Assembly: GCA_028287305.1 (NCBI GenBank)
Contig: JAQBPX010000023.1
Span: forward strand, 1-64,000
Reading direction: 5' to 3'
DNA: 64,000 nucleotides
Source of the DNA: Gemmatimonadota bacterium
GTDB taxonomy: Bacteria > Gemmatimonadota > Gemmatimonadetes > Gemmatimonadales > Gemmatimonadaceae
Below the pieces are notes generated by a model that was given only the letters and a program-made list of their open reading frames with translations, did not search any database and was not told where the DNA came from. Shown piece by piece: positions 45,001-54,408 of this stretch; position 1 is the first letter of the stretch, and every line of letters begins with the position of its first letter. The position numbers were made by a program, and so were the translations under genes.

Positions 45001-45257
45001 CCGTCCGTCTCGCCGGCGGTGATCACCGGCACGATGTGCGGGTGCTGGAGCTGCGCGGCGAGCTTGATCTCGCGGTTGAAGCGGTCGACGTTCACGCCCG
45101 CGAGCAGTTCTGGTGGCAGCACCTTGACCACCACGCGCCTGCCGAGCGCATTCTCGGTGGCCACGAACACGCGCGACATGCCGCCGCCCCCGAGCTCGCG
45201 CTCGAGGGTGTGGCCGCCACCGAGCGTGGACTGCAACTGCTCCCTGATGTCCGTCAT
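42090..45257 (-). CDS. Membrane Ser/Thr protein kinase with C-terminal TPR array (paralogue 2)
   Basis: A 1055-residue protein. Residues 1-280 are an intact PknB-type kinase: Gly loop LGGGGMSRVFVATE, Lys in VVVKVLPPE, HRDIKPDNVLL, TDFGIAKA, GTPLYMAPEQ. Three to four TM helices follow (about 290-420, LYALAFIAVAVLAKAAIVGI and others), then a FlgO/TolB-N-like domain (ARVLIADFRGDSMLARAAAE), then TPRs to the end. Start ATG 45257 shares a base with the upstream stop (TGATG) and is preceded by GGAAAGGG. It sits directly behind its paralogue and is co-translated. The kinase is cytosolic, the TPR part probably periplasmic. Confidence 0.93.
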   Translation of the reverse strand: MTDIREQLQSTLGGGHTLERELGGGGMSRVFVATENALGRRVVVKVLPPELLAGVNVDRFNREIKLAAQLQHPHIVPVITAGETDGLPYYTMPFVEGESLRSRIAEGPLPIDDAVSILRDVAKALAFAHGRGVVHRDIKPDNVLLAEGSAVVTDFGIAKALSAAKSATPTGDSLTQVGMSIGTPLYMAPEQAAGDPDTDHRADIYSWGIMAYEMLTGQPPFHGLPSAKLLMAHLSQAPTPITELRSDIPPSLADLVMRCLEKDPADRPQTASEVARALEHVATSGSMASMSPLLLGGKGMVWRALALYALAFIAVAVLAKAAIVGIGLPDWVLPGAIGVMALGLPAILFTAYVHRSVMRSVSVSQELTPNGTHAAPRGTMSTMAVKASPHVSWRRTLFGGVYALIAFVVVVGGWMVMRAMGIGPAGSLMASGKLGDQARVLIADFRGDSMLARAAAEGVRADLQQSKVISLVTPAMVSAALGRMQKPVDTKLTPDVSRDLAAREGIRAIVDGEVTQAGSGFLVTLRLLSADSGTTLASYQKGANSPSDLIETIGALTRQLRGKIGESLKDVQGGQRLEEVTTASLPALQRYSEGIELLSRKGDFTNGIRKLEQAIHLDTAFAMAYRRLAVELSNRGGYQDRVDVLLQKAYDHQDRLSEVEKQMAIAAYWNNRSPKFRDTQKALAAYEAALAANPNYGSALNNAALLNNQLGHAARAESLYRKAISLNPSQTATYYGNLMSVQLIGGRVAAAESTYQQMAKNFPTLAGLAMQRVPLLDARQQPESAKAVLRANMQVAASNVTLRESLAGTLSAFELREGHVRESQRLVGDVVKAQVERGVQGAGVGVATNRAYTTLWVYGDSARARVILDSLTGTSDFQSIPESEKPWSFLAQMNVLLGRRQIAKRAVDEALKQLGQGNDTLVKNDRTDLEATRDLADGKVVQAITKARSTGLSGCKNCDEAIFGYLFDVANMPDSALVAYERYLAVPYRGVGNESQFLAGTYKRLGELYEAKGNVTKALENYERFVDLWKTADPELQPRVAEVKARIARLSRGRG

Positions 45258-48200
45258 CAACCCTTTCCGATCCGCAGTCGTGCGATGCGCTTCTGCACGT
45301 CGTTCACGCGCGGCTGAAGCTCGGGGTCGGCGGTCTTGTAGAGCGTGACGTACCGCGAGTAGTACTCGGCGGCCTTGTCGCGATTGCCTTTCGCCTCGTA
45401 GAGCTCTCCGAGGCGCATCAGCACCGGCGGCATGAAGTACGCCACATCATACGCGGGATGGTTGAAGGCGTTGGCATATGACTCGAACACCTTGATCGCC
45501 GAGTCTGCCATTCCCGCGCGGTCGAGCGACACGCCGAGGAAGGGGAGGACGCACGTCATGCAGTTGCCGTCGCCAATGTTGGCCGCGTTGAAGTTGCGCG
45601 CCGCATCGGCGTAGCGCTTCTCGGCCAGTGCCTGGTATGCCTCGACCATGTACCGCGGGGCGATCGTGATGGTGTCGTGCGAGGAGCCGAGCGTCTTGCG
45701 CTTGAGGGCGACCAGCGCGCGAACCTTGGCCGGCTGTCCAGTTGCCGCGTACGTGGAGCCAAGCAGGTCGTAGGGCATGGAGGCGCCGGTGAAGCGCGAG
45801 AGCGCACCGGAGCGCTCCAGTGAATCCACGATGCGCGCACTCCCGGGAAGGTCGCCGACCGTCCACGCCGCGAGCGCGGCGCGGTCGAGCGCGGCGGCGA
45901 CGTCCGTTCGGAGCGCGCCGCGCTCCCCTGCCGATGCATTGGCGAGCGAGTCCCAGCGCATCCCTTCCCGCAGGTGCCCTTGGGCCAACTCCATTCCCGA
46001 GATAACGAACTGATAGGCTTCGCGCACCGCCGCGTTCGGCTGAACCGCAGGCAGGGCGGCGCGGAGGATCCGGTTCGCGCCCTCATAGTTTCCACGCGAT
46101 TGCGCAATGTCGGCGCGGTTGAACTCGTTCAGCGGATTGGAGGGGTACCTGGCGACGAGCGCCGCGAGCAGTGAATCCGCCGTCGCGTACCGGCCCTCCA
46201 CTTCCATTCCTCCGAGGAGGTTCGAGAAGTAGTTGTAGCTGGCGCCTGGCAGGGCGATCGCCCGCCGAAGCAGCGCGACCGCCCGATCGAACTCGTGCAG
46301 GCGCGCGTACAGCAGCGCCGCATTGTTCAGGGCTGGCCCGTAGTCAGGATTGATTGCCAGCACGGCTTCGTAGGCGGCGATCGAACCGCGCGCGTCGCGC
46401 GTGGCGAGCGGCCCGGACTGCAGGAAGCTGCCGGTCGCCATCTGGCGCTCGACTTCGCTCAGGCGGTCGCGATGCTCATACGACTTGGTGAGCAGTTCTG
46501 CGACGCGGTCTTCCTGTCCCCCGCGGTTGTTCAGCTCGACGCCCAGGCGCCGGTAGGCCATCGCGAACCCGGTGTCGAGGTGGATGGCCTCCTCCAGCAG
46601 GCGCGCGCCCGTCGTGAAGTCCGACTCCACGTTGAGTGCGTGCAGGCCCTCCGTGTATTTCTTCAGCGCCGGGAGGGATGTCGTCGTGACTTCCTCGAGT
46701 CGCTGCCCACCCTGCACCTTCCTCAGCGACTCTCCCATCTTCGCGCGCAACTCGCGGCTCACCTTGCCGATCGTGGGAATCAGGTCGGCGGGCGAATTCG
46801 CCGTCCCCTGGAAGCTCGCCAGCGCCTGGCCGGAGTCCGCGCCGACCAGCCGAAGCGATACAATGAATCCCGCTCCGAGTGTCTGGACGGTTCCGTCGAC
46901 GATCGCCTTCACTCCCTCTCGCTGCGCGAGCTCCTGGGCCAGGTCGCTCGTGAGCCGCGTGTCCCGCGCCTTCTGCATGCGCCCGAGCGCCGCGGCCACC
47001 TGGCCGGGCGAGAAGAGCGTGATCACGTTCGACTGCGCGAGATCCGCGCGCACCGCCTCGGCCACCACCGGGCCCAGCGTGGTGTCCCCGATCGCCTTGA
47101 AGTCGGCGATGAGCAGCCGGTCCTGCTTGTCGAGCTTCCCGCTCGCGAGCAGGCTCGCCGCCGGCCCGATGCCGAGCGAGCGCATGATCATGAACGCCGA
47201 GATCAGCACCACGAACGTCGCGAGCGCGTAGATGCCGCCCCACGCGGTCTTCTTCCAGCTCATGTGCGGGCTGACCTTCACGGCCATCGTCGCGACCGTT
47301 CCCATCGGCAGCGACGGCGTGCCGCCCGGCGTGAGGGTCGGCGTCACCGTCGCGGCGCGCCAGGCCATGCGCTGCGCATAGGCGGTGAACAGGATCACCG
47401 GCAGCCCGAGCAGCATGACGATGAGCGATCCCGGCAGCACCCAGTCCGGCAGGCCGATGCCGACGATCGCCGCCTTCGCCAGGATGCCGATGAACGCGAA
47501 TGCCACCGCGTACACCGCGAGGGCCTTCACCAGCATGCCCTTGCCGCCGAACAACAGCGGCGACATGGCCGGCATCGAGGTGCCACTCGTCACGTTCTCC
47601 AGTACCCGGACGAGCTCCGACGCCTGTTGCGGGCGCGCGTGCGGCTCCTTCGAGAGGCACCGCATCACCAGGTCGGCGAGCGGCGCGGGGATGTCGCCAC
47701 GGTGCGAGGAGATCGGCGCCGGCGTCTCGCCCATGTGCGCGGCGAGCAGCTTGTGCGGCGTGAGTCCGTGGAAGGGAGGCCGCCCGGTAAGCAGCTCGTA
47801 CCCCATCACGCCCCAGGCGTAGATGTCCGCGCGGTGATCCGTATCGGGGTCGCCCGCGGCCTGCTCGGGCGCCATGTAGACGGGCGTGCCGATCGAGGTG
47901 CCGACCATCGTGAGCGTGGCGCCCGGCGCGTTCGTCTTGGCGGCCGAGATGGCCTTCGCGATCCCGAAGTCCGTCACCACGGCCGAGCCACCCGAGAGCA
48001 GCACGTTGTCGGGCTTGATGTCGCGATGCACCACGCCGCGATCGTGCGCGTAGGCCAGCGCCTTGGCCACGTCGCGCAGGATGCCCACCGACTCGGTGAT
48101 CGTGAGCGGTCCCTTCGCGATCTTGGCGCGCAGCGACTCGCCCTCCACGAACGGCATCGTGTAGTAGGGCAGGCCATCGGTGTCGCCCGCCGAGAGCACG

Positions 48201-48433
48201 GGCACGATGTGCGCCTGCAGCAGCGCGGCGGCCAGCTGGATCTCGCGCTTGAATCGCTCGACGCTCACGCCCGCCGCCAGCTCCGGCGGCAGCACCTTCA
48301 CGACGACTTTTCGCTGCAGCGACGTCTCCGTCGCCACGAACACGCGACTCATTCCACCCCCGCCGAGCTCTCGCTCCAGCGTGTAGCTGCCGCTGAGGGT
48401 GGTCTGGAGCTGGTCGCGAATGTCAGGAGCCAA
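45257..48433 (-). CDS. Membrane Ser/Thr protein kinase with C-terminal TPR array (paralogue 1)
   Basis: A 1058-residue paralogue of the next gene, with the same order of kinase (HRDIKPDNVLLS, TDFGIAKAISA, GTPVYMAPEQ), TM segments (AVYAVAFAFIGILAKAAIVG), FlgO-like domain (RLLIADFKAIGDTTLGPV) and TPR array (AINPDYGPALNNAALLYARL). All kinase catalytic residues are kept. I chose TTG 48433, giving L/M-APDIRDQLQTTL, because it aligns with MTDIREQLQSTL of the paralogue and has GAGAGG 6 nt upstream; the frame is open to 48484. Divergent from ccmA. Confidence 0.92.
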   Translation of the reverse strand: MAPDIRDQLQTTLSGSYTLERELGGGGMSRVFVATETSLQRKVVVKVLPPELAAGVSVERFKREIQLAAALLQAHIVPVLSAGDTDGLPYYTMPFVEGESLRAKIAKGPLTITESVGILRDVAKALAYAHDRGVVHRDIKPDNVLLSGGSAVVTDFGIAKAISAAKTNAPGATLTMVGTSIGTPVYMAPEQAAGDPDTDHRADIYAWGVMGYELLTGRPPFHGLTPHKLLAAHMGETPAPISSHRGDIPAPLADLVMRCLSKEPHARPQQASELVRVLENVTSGTSMPAMSPLLFGGKGMLVKALAVYAVAFAFIGILAKAAIVGIGLPDWVLPGSLIVMLLGLPVILFTAYAQRMAWRAATVTPTLTPGGTPSLPMGTVATMAVKVSPHMSWKKTAWGGIYALATFVVLISAFMIMRSLGIGPAASLLASGKLDKQDRLLIADFKAIGDTTLGPVVAEAVRADLAQSNVITLFSPGQVAAALGRMQKARDTRLTSDLAQELAQREGVKAIVDGTVQTLGAGFIVSLRLVGADSGQALASFQGTANSPADLIPTIGKVSRELRAKMGESLRKVQGGQRLEEVTTTSLPALKKYTEGLHALNVESDFTTGARLLEEAIHLDTGFAMAYRRLGVELNNRGGQEDRVAELLTKSYEHRDRLSEVERQMATGSFLQSGPLATRDARGSIAAYEAVLAINPDYGPALNNAALLYARLHEFDRAVALLRRAIALPGASYNYFSNLLGGMEVEGRYATADSLLAALVARYPSNPLNEFNRADIAQSRGNYEGANRILRAALPAVQPNAAVREAYQFVISGMELAQGHLREGMRWDSLANASAGERGALRTDVAAALDRAALAAWTVGDLPGSARIVDSLERSGALSRFTGASMPYDLLGSTYAATGQPAKVRALVALKRKTLGSSHDTITIAPRYMVEAYQALAEKRYADAARNFNAANIGDGNCMTCVLPFLGVSLDRAGMADSAIKVFESYANAFNHPAYDVAYFMPPVLMRLGELYEAKGNRDKAAEYYSRYVTLYKTADPELQPRVNDVQKRIARLRIGKG

Positions 48434-48536
48434 GGGGAGCCTCTCGGGCAGGGCCAATTTTCCCGGGGAGGACCGGGCGCCCAAACATAGGGTCGCGCGA
48501 GGGGCGCGGCGAGGGTGAAATACCTATCTTTCGCCG

Positions 48537-49281
<745 letters not shown>

Positions 49282-49289
<8 letters not shown>

Positions 49290-49962
49290 TACCCTCGCCA
49301 CTGCCCTCCTGATCGCCCGCAAGGACCTCGCGATCGAGTTCCGCACGCGCACGGCCTTCTTCTCGGCTATCGTCTTCGCGCTGCTCGGCATCGTGATCTT
49401 CTTCTTCGCCTGGGACTCGACCGCCGTCGCGGCCATCGACCTCGCCCCCGGCGTGCTCTGGGTGATCTTCACCTTCAGTGGCCTGCTCGGCCTGCAGCGC
49501 TCATTCGGCGTGGAGACCGCCGACCGCGCGATGGACGCATTGCTCGTTGCGCCCATTCCCCGCGAGGCGATCTATCTGGGCAAGGCGCTCGCGAACTTCG
49601 CGTTCGTGGCGGGGATCCAGCTCGTCACGATCCCGGCGGTCGCGATCTTCTACAACCTGCCCATGGGCGACGCGATTCCAGTCCTCGCCGCCATCGCGAC
49701 GCTCGCTGCCATCGGGCTCGTGGCAGTGGGTACATTGTTCAGTGCCATGGCGGTGAATACGCGGCTCGCCGAGCTGCTCCTGCCGATGCTCAGCCTGCCA
49801 TTCTTCGTTCCCATCGTGATGGGCGCGAGTGGCAGCACCGCTCGGCTCATGGCCGGCCGCCCGATCGCCGAGGCGCTGCCCTGGCTCCGCATCCTTGGCG
49901 CGTACGACGTGGTATTCATCGTGGCGTGCGCGCTGCTGTTCCCATTCACGCTCGACGAATGA
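49282..49962 (+). CDS. ccmB: Heme exporter protein CcmB
   Basis: A 226-residue inner-membrane protein with six TM helices, of normal CcmB length. KDLAIEFRTRTAFFSAIVFALL at the N-terminus and FGVETADRAMDALLVAP-PREAIYLGKA are characteristic CcmB segments. It forms the membrane channel of the CcmAB ABC unit. Overlaps ccmA by eight bases and ccmC by four. Confidence 0.92.
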
Positions 49963-50693
49963 CAGAGAACGACGAACTGCAGATCCCTCGCGATGCTCGG
50001 GATGACATGGCGGCTCAGGGCGACAACAAGCCCATCCTCGACACCATGTTCTGGATCGCTGCGGTGGCGGTCGCGGGCGCGTACGTGCGCGCGATCATGT
50101 TCACGCCCACCGAAGCCAGGCAGGGGCTCGCCCAGAAGATCTACTACATCCACCTGCCCGCGGCGCTCAACGCGTACCTTGCGTTCACGATCGTCGCGCT
50201 CTGCTCCGTGGTGTACCTCTGGTTGCGCGATCCTCGCGCCGACCGGCTGGCGGAAAGCGCGGCCGAAGTGGGCGTCGTGTTCACGACCGTGGTGCTCACC
50301 ACGGGCCCCATCTGGGGCAAGCCGATCTGGAACACCTGGTGGACGTGGGACGCCCGCCTCACGCTCACGCTCTTCCTCTGGTTCATCTACGCGTCGTACC
50401 TCGTGCTGCGCGGCGCCGTGGACGATCCCGGAATGCGCGCACGCTACTCGGCGGTGCTCGGCATCCTGGGCGCGCTGCTGATCCCGTTCATCCACCTCAG
50501 CGTGTACCTGTTCCGCACGCTGCACCCGATGCCGATCGTGCTCAAGCCGGAGCGTCCGTCGCTGCCGAACGAGATGCTGACCACCCTGACGCTCTCGTTC
50601 ATTGCGTTCGTGATCCTCTGCATCGCGCTGATTCGTGTGCGCTACCGCCTGTCGGTCGCGCGCGAGCAGCTGGCTGAGCTGGAGGCGCGCTGA
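49959..50693 (+). CDS. ccmC: Heme-handling protein CcmC with repeat-derived N-terminus
   Basis: A 244-residue, six-TM protein. The WWD heme-presentation motif is WGKPIWNTWWTWDARLT and the flanking heme-ligand His residues are in YYIHLPAA and FIHLSVYLFRTLHP. It attaches heme to CcmE. ATG 49959 (overlapping the ccmB stop) gives an unusual 20-residue N-terminus, TENDELQIPRDARDDMAAQG, part of which (LQIPRDARDD) is encoded by a dispersed repeat at 49979-50006. An ATG at 50008 (MAAQGDNKP) is a possible alternative start. Confidence 0.92.
   Translation: MTENDELQIPRDARDDMAAQGDNKPILDTMFWIAAVAVAGAYVRAIMFTPTEARQGLAQKIYYIHLPAALNAYLAFTIVALCSVVYLWLRDPRADRLAESAAEVGVVFTTVVLTTGPIWGKPIWNTWWTWDARLTLTLFLWFIYASYLVLRGAVDDPGMRARYSAVLGILGALLIPFIHLSVYLFRTLHPMPIVLKPERPSLPNEMLTTLTLSFIAFVILCIALIRVRYRLSVAREQLAELEAR
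49979..50006 (+). repeat. Dispersed PERSEGS-type repeat, copy 5, inside ccmC
   Basis: GCAGATCCCTCGCGATGCTC followed by GGGATGAC. It lies in the first codons of ccmC and keeps the frame open, adding ten codons (LQIPRDARDD). Confidence 0.75.
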
Positions 50694-50845
50694 TGGCCGA
50701 CACCAGCAGCTACTTCGTGGCCGCATACATCGTGGCCGCCTCGATCTATGCCGCGTACGCCATCTCGCTCATCGTGCGCGCCGGTCGCGTGCGCGCGCGA
50801 ATCGCCGCCCTCGCCGAATCCTCGAAGGGGCGACCCTCGGCGTGA
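50693..50845 (+). CDS. ccmD: CcmD-like small membrane protein
   Basis: A 50-residue protein (MADTSSYFVAAYIVAASIYA start) with one TM helix and a basic tail (VRAGRVRARIAALAE), in the position and size of CcmD, which helps release heme-bound CcmE from CcmABC. Its ATG shares a base with the ccmC stop (TGATG) and its TGA overlaps the GTG of cobA/hemD. Sequence conservation in CcmD is low, so the name rests on context and layout. Confidence 0.75.
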   Translation: MADTSSYFVAAYIVAASIYAAYAISLIVRAGRVRARIAALAESSKGRPSA

Positions 50846-52380
50846 CGGGCATCGTGCACCTCGTGGGGGCGGGTCCAGGCGACCCCGGGCTGATCACCGT
50901 GCGCGGCGCCGAGCTGCTCGCGCGCTGCGATGCGGTGGTGTTCGACGCACTCGCCAATCCGGCGCTGCTCGCTCACGTGCCGGCCGACGCGGAGCGACAT
51001 GACGTGGGCAAGCGCGGTGGCAGCACCGAGAGCGCGAAGCAGGACGACATCAACGCGCTGCTCGTGTCGCTCGGCAAGGCGGGCAAGCGCGTGGTGCGGC
51101 TGAAGGGCGGCGACCCGCTCGTGTTCGGCCGCGGCAGCGAGGAGATGCAGGCACTCGCGCAGGGCGGCGTGCGCTTCGAGCTCGTGCCGGGCGTGACCGC
51201 CGGCGTCGCGGCTCCCGCCTACGCTGGCATCCCCGTGACGCATCGCGGCATCGCGACGAGCGTCACGTTCGTCACGGGGCACGAGGATCCCGCGAAAGCC
51301 ACCACGACCACGGACTGGCACGCGCTGGCGAAGGGCGGTGGCACCATCGTGCTCTACATGGGCGTGAAGACGCTCCCGAATATTGCGCGTGCGCTGGTCG
51401 AGGGTGGGCTCTCCCCTGATACGCCCGCCGCCGCCGTGCAGTGGGGGACGCACTCCACCCAGAGGACGGTGGTCGCCACCCTCACGACGCTCGCCGAACG
51501 CGCGGCCGCCGAGAACATCTCGGCTCCGGTGATCACGATCATCGGCAACGTGGTGAGCCTGCGCGCGGAGATCGAGTGGTTCGAGAAGCGCGCCCTGCAC
51601 GGCCTTCGGGTCGCGGTCACGCGCGCCACCGCGCAGGCGGGAACGTTCTCCTCCGAGCTGCGCGAGCTCGGCGCGCACGTGATCGAGATGCCGGCGATCG
51701 TCATCGAGCCGCTCGATACCGCACCGCTCGATGCGGCGCTCGCGACCGTGCGCGACTACCAGTGGCTGGTGCTCACCAGCCAGAACGCCGTGGACGCCAC
51801 ATGGAATGCGCTTCGCGCAGCGAGTCGCGACGCTCGCGCACTGGCCGGCGTGAAGATCGCCTCGATCGGCCCGGCCACCGGACAGGCGTTGATGGAGCGC
51901 GGGCTGGCGGTGGACCTCTCACCGAAGCGGTTCGTGGCCGAGGGGGTGCTCGAGGCACTCGGGCAGCTGGGCGAGTCCATGAAGGGCTCGCGCGTGCTGT
52001 ACGTCGCTGCCGAGGGCGCGCGTGACGTGCTGCCCGAGGGGCTTCGCGCCATGGGAGCGGAGGTGGACGTCGTGCGCGCGTATCGCAGCGCCCCGTCGCT
52101 GAGCGCCACGAACGAGTTGCAGGGGCAGCTCGACGCCGGCGTCGACATCGTGACGTTCACCTCGGCCAGCGCGGTGACGGCGTTCGTGGCTGCCGCGGGG
52201 CCGCAGGCGACGCGCATTCCGGCGGCCTGCATCGGTCCCATCACGAGCGAGGCCGCACGCGCCGCCGGCTTCACGGTGGCGTGCGAGGCGCTGCAGGCAA
52301 CCGCTCCCGCGCTCGTGTCGGCGATCATCGCGTGGCGATGGGCGCAGGAAGCCGCGCAGGACGCCTCGGAGCCCGCATGA
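50842..52380 (+). CDS. cobA-hemD: Fused uroporphyrinogen-III C-methyltransferase / uroporphyrinogen-III synthase
   Basis: A 512-residue two-domain enzyme. Residues 1-250 are SUMT (CobA): VHLVGAGPGDPGLITVRG, VVRLKGGDPLVFGRG, PGVTAGVAAPAYAGIPVTHRG, all hallmark SAM-binding segments. Residues 260-510 are HemD (GLRVAVTRATAQAGTFSSEL, VLTSQNAVDATW, VLYVAAEGARDVLPEGL). It closes hydroxymethylbilane to uroporphyrinogen III and can divert it by methylation to siroheme or cobalamin. GTG 50842 overlaps the ccmD stop; the frame upstream is a shadow. Its stop overlaps hemC. Confidence 0.95.
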   Translation: MTGIVHLVGAGPGDPGLITVRGAELLARCDAVVFDALANPALLAHVPADAERHDVGKRGGSTESAKQDDINALLVSLGKAGKRVVRLKGGDPLVFGRGSEEMQALAQGGVRFELVPGVTAGVAAPAYAGIPVTHRGIATSVTFVTGHEDPAKATTTTDWHALAKGGGTIVLYMGVKTLPNIARALVEGGLSPDTPAAAVQWGTHSTQRTVVATLTTLAERAAAENISAPVITIIGNVVSLRAEIEWFEKRALHGLRVAVTRATAQAGTFSSELRELGAHVIEMPAIVIEPLDTAPLDAALATVRDYQWLVLTSQNAVDATWNALRAASRDARALAGVKIASIGPATGQALMERGLAVDLSPKRFVAEGVLEALGQLGESMKGSRVLYVAAEGARDVLPEGLRAMGAEVDVVRAYRSAPSLSATNELQGQLDAGVDIVTFTSASAVTAFVAAAGPQATRIPAACIGPITSEAARAAGFTVACEALQATAPALVSAIIAWRWAQEAAQDASEPA

Positions 52381-53321
52381 TGGATCGCCCGCTGCGCATC
52401 GCAACGCGCTCGAGCGACCTGGCGTTGCGCCAGGCGCGCATCGTGGAGGCGCTGCTCGCGCCGCGCGGGATCACCTGCGAGCTCGTGACGTACAAGACCG
52501 TCGGCGACAAGAAGCTCGACGAGCCGCTCAGTGGCATCGGTGCCAAGGGACTCTTCACGAAGGAGCTCGAGGCGGACCTGGCGAAGGGCAAGGTGGACTG
52601 CTGCGTCCATTCGCTGAAGGACCTTCCCACGGAGTCACCGGCCGGGCTCGTGGTGATCGCGGTCCTCGAGCGAGAGGATCCGCGTGACGTACTGGTGGTG
52701 AGCTCGCGCATCGACGCGGAGTCGCTCGATGAGATCCCGCGCGGCTCGCGCATCGGCACGAGCTCGCTGCGCCGCCGCTCGCTGCTGCTCTCCATCCGCC
52801 CCGACCTCGAGGTCGTGGACCTGCGCGGCAACGTCCCCACGCGACTGAAGAAGGTCGATGAGGGACAGGTGCACGCCGCCATCCTTGCCGCGGCGGGATT
52901 GCATCGCCTCGGCGCGCAGCAGCGCATCACCTGCTACCTGGAGCCGCCGCGCTGGCTGCCGGCCGCAGGGCAGGGAGCGATCGCCGTGCAGGTGCGCGCA
53001 GGCGACGATACCATCGGCGCCATCGTCGGCGCGCTCAACCACGAGCCGACCATGCGCGCGGTCTCGGCCGAGCGGAGCTTTCTCGCGTCGCTGGAGGGCG
53101 GATGCCAGGTGCCGATCGGAGCGCTGGTGGTCGGCGAGGAGCTGCACGGATTCATCGGGGACATTCGCGGCACGCGCATGATCTCGGGCTCGGTGCCGCT
53201 GCTGGGCGATGCAATCGCGACCGGAATCCAGCTCGCCGACCAGCTGCGTGAACGCGGCGCAACCGAGGTGCTGTCGAAGTTGCAGCGCGCGATCTCGCTT
53301 CCTGCACCGCAACCGGAATGA
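52377..53321 (+). CDS. hemC: Porphobilinogen deaminase (hydroxymethylbilane synthase)
   Basis: A 314-residue cytosolic enzyme that joins four porphobilinogens. Family blocks are [52 protein letters not shown] and [18 protein letters not shown]; the dipyrromethane cofactor Cys is in [10 protein letters not shown] (about residue 242). Start ATG 52377 overlaps the hemD stop, with ATG 52380 next to it. The gene is followed by a heptanucleotide array and hemB. Confidence 0.96.
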   Translation: MMDRPLRIATRSSDLALRQARIVEALLAPRGITCELVTYKTVGDKKLDEPLSGIGAKGLFTKELEADLAKGKVDCCVHSLKDLPTESPAGLVVIAVLEREDPRDVLVVSSRIDAESLDEIPRGSRIGTSSLRRRSLLLSIRPDLEVVDLRGNVPTRLKKVDEGQVHAAILAAAGLHRLGAQQRITCYLEPPRWLPAAGQGAIAVQVRAGDDTIGAIVGALNHEPTMRAVSAERSFLASLEGGCQVPIGALVVGEELHGFIGDIRGTRMISGSVPLLGDAIATGIQLADQLRERGATEVLSKLQRAISLPAPQPE

Positions 53322-53330
53322 AAGACTGCA

Positions 53331-53385
53331 AGTACTGAGTACTCAGTACTCAGTACTCAGTACTCAGTACTTAGCTGTCAGTACC
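53331..53385. repeat. AGTACTC heptanucleotide tandem array
   Basis: Six to seven AGTACT(C/G) units with a degenerate end (AGCTGTCAGTACC). It lies between hemC and hemB. AGTACT is palindromic, so the array can fold on itself. A longer array of the same unit follows ppa at 56075-56171. Confidence 0.85.
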
Positions 53386-53406
53386 GCCGTTCAATCCCAG
53401 ATCTCG

Positions 53407-54408
53407 ATGCCCCAGTATCCCGACTACCGCCCGCGCCGCCTCCGTCGCACCGCTGCCCTGCGGAACCTCGTGCGCGAAACGCGGCTCGACCCCGCGAGCT
53501 TCATCCTACCGCTGTTCGTGCGCAGTGGGGAAAAGCTGCGCACGCCCGTAGGCTCGATGCCCGGCGTGAACCAGACGTCCGTCGACGAGTTGCTCGTCGA
53601 CGCACGAAAGGCGGCGTCGCTCGGCGTCGGTGGCGTCCTGCTGTTCGGCATCCCCGACCACAAGGACGAGCAGGGCTCAGGCGCGTGGGACGACCATGGT
53701 CCAGTCGCCACCGCGGTGCGCGCGCTCAAGCAGGAGCTGCCGCAGCTCGTCGTGATCACCGACGTCTGCATGTGCGAGTACACGAGCCACGGTCATTGCG
53801 GCGTGCTCGTGAACGGCGAAGTGGACAACGATGCGACGCTCGACCTGCTCGCGCGCGAGGCCGTGGCGCACGCGCGCGCCGGTGCCGACGTGGTGGCGCC
53901 GAGCGACATGATGGACGGTCGCGTGGGGGCCATCCGCTCCGCGCTCGACGATGCCGGGTTCGCGAACACCGCCATCATGGCCTACTCGGCCAAGTACGCC
54001 GGCGGGTTCTACGGCCCGTTCCGTGAAGCGGCTGAGAGCGCTCCGAGCCACGGCGACCGCCAGGGCTACCAGATGGACGCCGCCAACGCGGCGGAGGCGC
54101 TGCGCGAGGTGTGGCTGGACATCGACGAGGGCGCCGACATGGTGATGGTCAAGCCGGCGGGCCCCTTCCTCGACGTGATCTGGCAGGTGAAGCAGGAGAC
54201 CGGCTACCCGCTCGCTGCGTACCAGGTGAGCGGAGAGTACGCTATGATTAAGGCAGCGGCCGAGCGCGGCTGGATCGATGGCGAGCGCGCCATGATGGAG
54301 TCGCTCATCGCCATCCGGCGAGCCGGCGCCGACGTCATCATCACCTACTTCGCCCTCGATGCCGCGCGCCTCCTGCGCGCGCGGTCCGCGGGCTCCGACA
54401 CCCCCTGA
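53407..54408 (+). CDS. hemB: Delta-aminolevulinic acid dehydratase (porphobilinogen synthase)
   Basis: A 333-residue TIM-barrel enzyme that condenses two 5-aminolevulinates to porphobilinogen. The catalytic Lys pair is in [15 protein letters not shown] and [10 protein letters not shown], and the zinc Cys cluster is in [14 protein letters not shown]. Length is normal. Start ATG 53407 ([13 protein letters not shown]) comes 22 bp after the AGTACT array; the upstream open frame is a shadow. Its TGA shares a base with the next ATG. Confidence 0.97.
   Translation: MPQYPDYRPRRLRRTAALRNLVRETRLDPASFILPLFVRSGEKLRTPVGSMPGVNQTSVDELLVDARKAASLGVGGVLLFGIPDHKDEQGSGAWDDHGPVATAVRALKQELPQLVVITDVCMCEYTSHGHCGVLVNGEVDNDATLDLLAREAVAHARAGADVVAPSDMMDGRVGAIRSALDDAGFANTAIMAYSAKYAGGFYGPFREAAESAPSHGDRQGYQMDAANAAEALREVWLDIDEGADMVMVKPAGPFLDVIWQVKQETGYPLAAYQVSGEYAMIKAAAERGWIDGERAMMESLIAIRRAGADVIITYFALDAARLLRARSAGSDTP

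Noticed and set aside
46295-48490. 731-codon plus-strand frame across the first kinase gene
   Set aside because: Antisense shadow: Arg/His-rich and no recognisable motif. The opposite strand has all kinase motifs in order.
53331-53385. Possible CRISPR array
   Set aside because: Units are 7 bp and contiguous with no spacers, and no cas genes are present, so it is a simple tandem repeat.
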